Below, in pieces: positions 62,251 through 64,000 of a stretch of 64,000 nt of DNA; within the stretch, counting starts at the first letter, position 1; every line of letters begins with the position of its first letter. The position numbers and the translations under genes were made by a program. The notes under the pieces were generated by a model. The model saw only the letters and a list, made by a program, of their open reading frames with translations. It had not been told where the DNA came from and did not search any database. The DNA is from Deinococcus sp. LM3 (GTDB lineage: Bacteria; Deinococcota; Deinococci; Deinococcales; Deinococcaceae). The stretch lies in assembly GCF_002017875.1 (NCBI RefSeq), contig NZ_MUFV01000001.1, forward strand, positions 2,072,501 to 2,136,500, in the 5' to 3' direction.

Positions 62251-62846
62251 AGCCCCAGCTGGCGCAGCGCGGCGTCCACCTGCGTTTCCAGGTGGGCGTG
62301 GTCGCCGCTGTTGTCGATGACGACGGTGGCCCGCTGACGTTTCTGCTCGGCGGGGAGCTGGCGGGCGTCGCGGGCCAGCACCTCGGTCTCGGTCAGGCCG
62401 CTGCGGTCCATGACGCGCCGCACGCGCAGCGGCAGGGGGGCGTCCACGACGATCACGGCGTCCATCTGGGTGTGCAGGCTGCTCTCGAACAGCAGTGGCA
62501 CGTCCTGCACGACGGTCTGTTCTCCGCGTGCGACGGCCTGTGCTTCCAGCTCCGCCATGCGCTCACGCACGCGCGGGTGTGTGATGGCGTTCAGGTCCGT
62601 CAGTGCGGCCGGATCGCCGAACACCCGCGCGGCCAGCGCGGCGCGGTCCAGGGTGCCGCCGACCACCACGCCGGGAAAGCGGACGTCCAGCAGGGCCAGA
62701 ACGTCCGGGTCCTGCGTGACCAGCCGGGCCTGCTCGTCGGCGTCCAGGACGGTCAGGCCGCGCTCGCGCAGCAGGGCGGCGACGGTACTCTTGCCTGCGC
62801 CGATGGAGCCGGTCAGGCCCACGCGCCGGAGGGAAGGGAAGCTCAT
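62241..62846 (-). CDS. coaE: Dephospho-CoA kinase
   Basis: A 201-residue P-loop kinase with GLTGSIGAGKSTVAALL (Walker A), LDADEQARLV, THPRVRERM and QDVPLLFESSL. It phosphorylates dephospho-CoA in the last step of CoA synthesis. The start at 62846 matches the family; an in-frame extension upstream runs into MITE copy 12 and is not homologous. A GGGA precedes the ATG. The 3' end merges with a heptamer tandem repeat. Confidence 0.93.
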   Translation of the reverse strand: MSFPSLRRVGLTGSIGAGKSTVAALLRERGLTVLDADEQARLVTQDPDVLALLDVRFPGVVVGGTLDRAALAARVFGDPAALTDLNAITHPRVRERMAELEAQAVARGEQTVVQDVPLLFESSLHTQMDAVIVVDAPLPLRVRRVMDRSGLTETEVLARDARQLPAEQKRQRATVVIDNSGDHAHLETQVDAALRQLGLDG

Positions 62847-62860
62847 GATCCCGACTGTAA

Positions 62861-62993
62861 TACGGACTCCGATTGAATGGGCTTTGCAGCCCATTCAATC
62901 CGAGCGAAGCGAGTGGGAGCAAAACGGGTTCCGGACGTGGAGTCGGCAATCCGGTGAAGTTCCGGATTGTCGGCGAAACAAACGGAATCCGTA
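62861..62993 (-). mobile_element. TNA-flanked MITE-like element, copy 12 (133 bp), TAA duplication
   Basis: Inverted orientation, flanked on both sides by TAA (62858-62860 and 62994-62996). The second hairpin is a perfect 12-bp stem (ATTGAATGGGCT/AGCCCATTCAAT). It lies between the divergent coaE and TPR genes, in the 349-bp gap 62847-63195. The rest of that gap holds only a TATTAT hexamer as a possible -10. Confidence 0.93.
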
Positions 62994-63195
62994 TAACAGC
63001 GGTGCCGGGGAGCGCGGCGCGTCAGCTGCCGGTCACGCGGCGCGTGAAGACTGTCAGAATGGGTGGTCCCGTATCTCACAGCCGCTTCACCCCCGCTGTG
63101 TTCGTTCTCACGTATTATCCGCTCACGCCAGTTGCTGGCAGGGCGTGGTCGTTCGGGCGCAGCCGCTCCGGACGAACCCCACGGAGGTTTTTCGA

Positions 63196-64000
63196 GTGAA
63201 TCGACGCACGACCGTTTCTGGCCTGCTGGGCCTGATGATTACCCTGGGCCTCGCCGCGGCGTCCGCTGCGGTCGCCCAGACTGCTCCCGCCCAGACGCCT
63301 CCCGCCCAGACGCCTCCCGCGCAGACTGCTCCTGTACCGACGCCTCCTGTACAGACGCCCGCACCGACCACTCCTGCCGGCACGACCCCGGCCGCTCCGG
63401 CCCGCGTCATTCCCGCCGCGAACTACGTCGCGGTGGGCGTGTACTACTACGAGCAGGGACAGTTCGATCAGGCGTACGTGGCGTACCGCGCCGCCGCCGA
63501 GATCGACCCGCGCAACCCCGACGCCCTGATCGGCCTGGGCCGCTCGCAGGTGAAACTGCGGCTGTACAGCGCCGGTATCGAGACCCTCAAGCGGCTGATC
63601 AGCCTGGACAGCCGGAACTTCGACGCGTACATCTCGCTCTCGCAGGCGTACGTGCAGCAGTACATCGGCGCGGGGGACCGCGCGGCCGTCAGCAGCAACC
63701 TGGGCGAGGCGCTGCGCATCCTGACCGACGCCGAGGCGCTGGCGCAGACCCCCACGGCCGGCAAGAACGTCCCGCTCAGTCGCGTCTGGAACGAGCGCGG
63801 GTACGTGTACAAACTGCAGGGCGACGCCACGAAGGCCATTCAGGCGTTCCGGCAGGCGACCACCCTGAACCCCGACAACTCGATCCTGCTGTACAACCTG
63901 GGCGACATGTACTACGCGACCGGGAACATCCCGCAGGCGCTGGATTACCTGCAGCAGGCCGTGATCGTGGATCCCCGCGACGCCTTCAACCGCGCGTACT
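63196..64000 (+). CDS. Exported TPR-repeat protein (partial at the right edge)
   Basis: The frame opens with GTG after GGAGG and runs off the window, giving at least 268 residues. A signal peptide (LLGLMITLGLAAASAAVAQ) is followed by a low-complexity Pro/Gln/Thr linker with PAQTPP repeats. Tetratricopeptide repeats come next (AVGVYYYEQGQFDQAYVAYRAA; GYVYKLQGDATKAIQAFRQA; LYNLGDMYYATGNIPQALDYLQQA). TPR arrays bind partner proteins; this one should act in the periplasm. Function is otherwise unknown. Confidence 0.85.
   Translation, partial: MNRRTTVSGLLGLMITLGLAAASAAVAQTAPAQTPPAQTPPAQTAPVPTPPVQTPAPTTPAGTTPAAPARVIPAANYVAVGVYYYEQGQFDQAYVAYRAAAEIDPRNPDALIGLGRSQVKLRLYSAGIETLKRLISLDSRNFDAYISLSQAYVQQYIGAGDRAAVSSNLGEALRILTDAEALAQTPTAGKNVPLSRVWNERGYVYKLQGDATKAIQAFRQATTLNPDNSILLYNLGDMYYATGNIPQALDYLQQAVIVDPRDAFNRAY

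Overview
The window is a 64 kb piece of a very GC-rich chromosome that fits Deinococcus (Deinococcota). The reasons are: many genes have a TANNNT -10 hexamer only 6-9 nt before the start codon (leaderless transcription); the window holds a PHP-type PolX, RecJ, an SLH/collagen-like/beta-barrel surface protein, a DUF4388 protein, a class-2 ArgC and a DinB-family protein; and it is strewn with short dispersed repeats. The species cannot be fixed from the sequence alone. There is no prophage, CRISPR array, rRNA operon or intact transposase gene. Coding density is high and most genes are housekeeping genes.

Layout. 0-0.6 kb: end of the ribosomal alpha operon (rpoA 3' end, rplQ). 0.7-6.7 kb: AI-2E-family permease, RodZ-like protein, two nucleoside-type ABC permeases, divergent ndk. 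7-12.3 kb: diguanylate cyclase, small membrane/lipoprotein genes, nitroreductase, aldo/keto reductase, type III polyketide synthase. 12.4-17 kb: disordered small protein, P1B-4 metal ATPase with its own promoter, DinB-PDZ fusion, unknown 279-aa protein. 17.2-20 kb: aconitase. 20-25.9 kb: Uma2 and HNH-like proteins, subtilisin lipoprotein, pilC, tsaC-scpB, DUF4388 protein. 25.9-31.7 kb: PolX with a degenerate polymerase site, histidinol phosphatase, EamA permease, frameshifted M14 carboxypeptidase. 31.9-36.9 kb: an overlapping argF-GNAT-Nudix-unknown-argC operon, then an AroE-like gene and a lipoprotein. 37-40.9 kb: trpS-scpA, SurA/PpiD-like foldase, tRNA-Arg(CCG). 41-49 kb: SIS protein, hom, leader ORF-prfA-Nudix, greA, HD hydrolase, enoyl-CoA hydratase, purine nucleoside phosphorylase. 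49-57 kb: SLH surface protein, lapA-recJ, terB, and the hemL-CoA-binding-FAD oxidoreductase operon. 57-64 kb: secreted hydrolase, thiamine pyrophosphokinase, pyrG, coaE, and the start of a TPR protein.

The most distinctive feature is a family of 12 copies of a 103-155 bp non-coding element, about one per 5 kb. Each has inverted terminal ends (TACGGA.TCCG / CGGA.TCCGTA), two internal hairpins whose stems show compensatory changes, and a matched 3-bp flanking duplication of the form TNA (TCA in nine copies, TTA, TAA and TGA in one each). This is the signature of a MITE moved by a transposase with TNA target choice, such as the IS1031 group of the IS5 family. In eight copies the duplicated TNA is the stop codon of a neighbouring gene. 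One copy has split the hemL operon and now supplies the start codon of the downstream gene.

Second themes are: widespread leaderless promoters; a 24-codon leaderless leader ORF whose stop overlaps the prfA start; a TrpRS with a cysteine pattern like iron-sulfur TrpRS enzymes; and a PolX that has lost its polymerase aspartates but keeps its PHP nuclease site.
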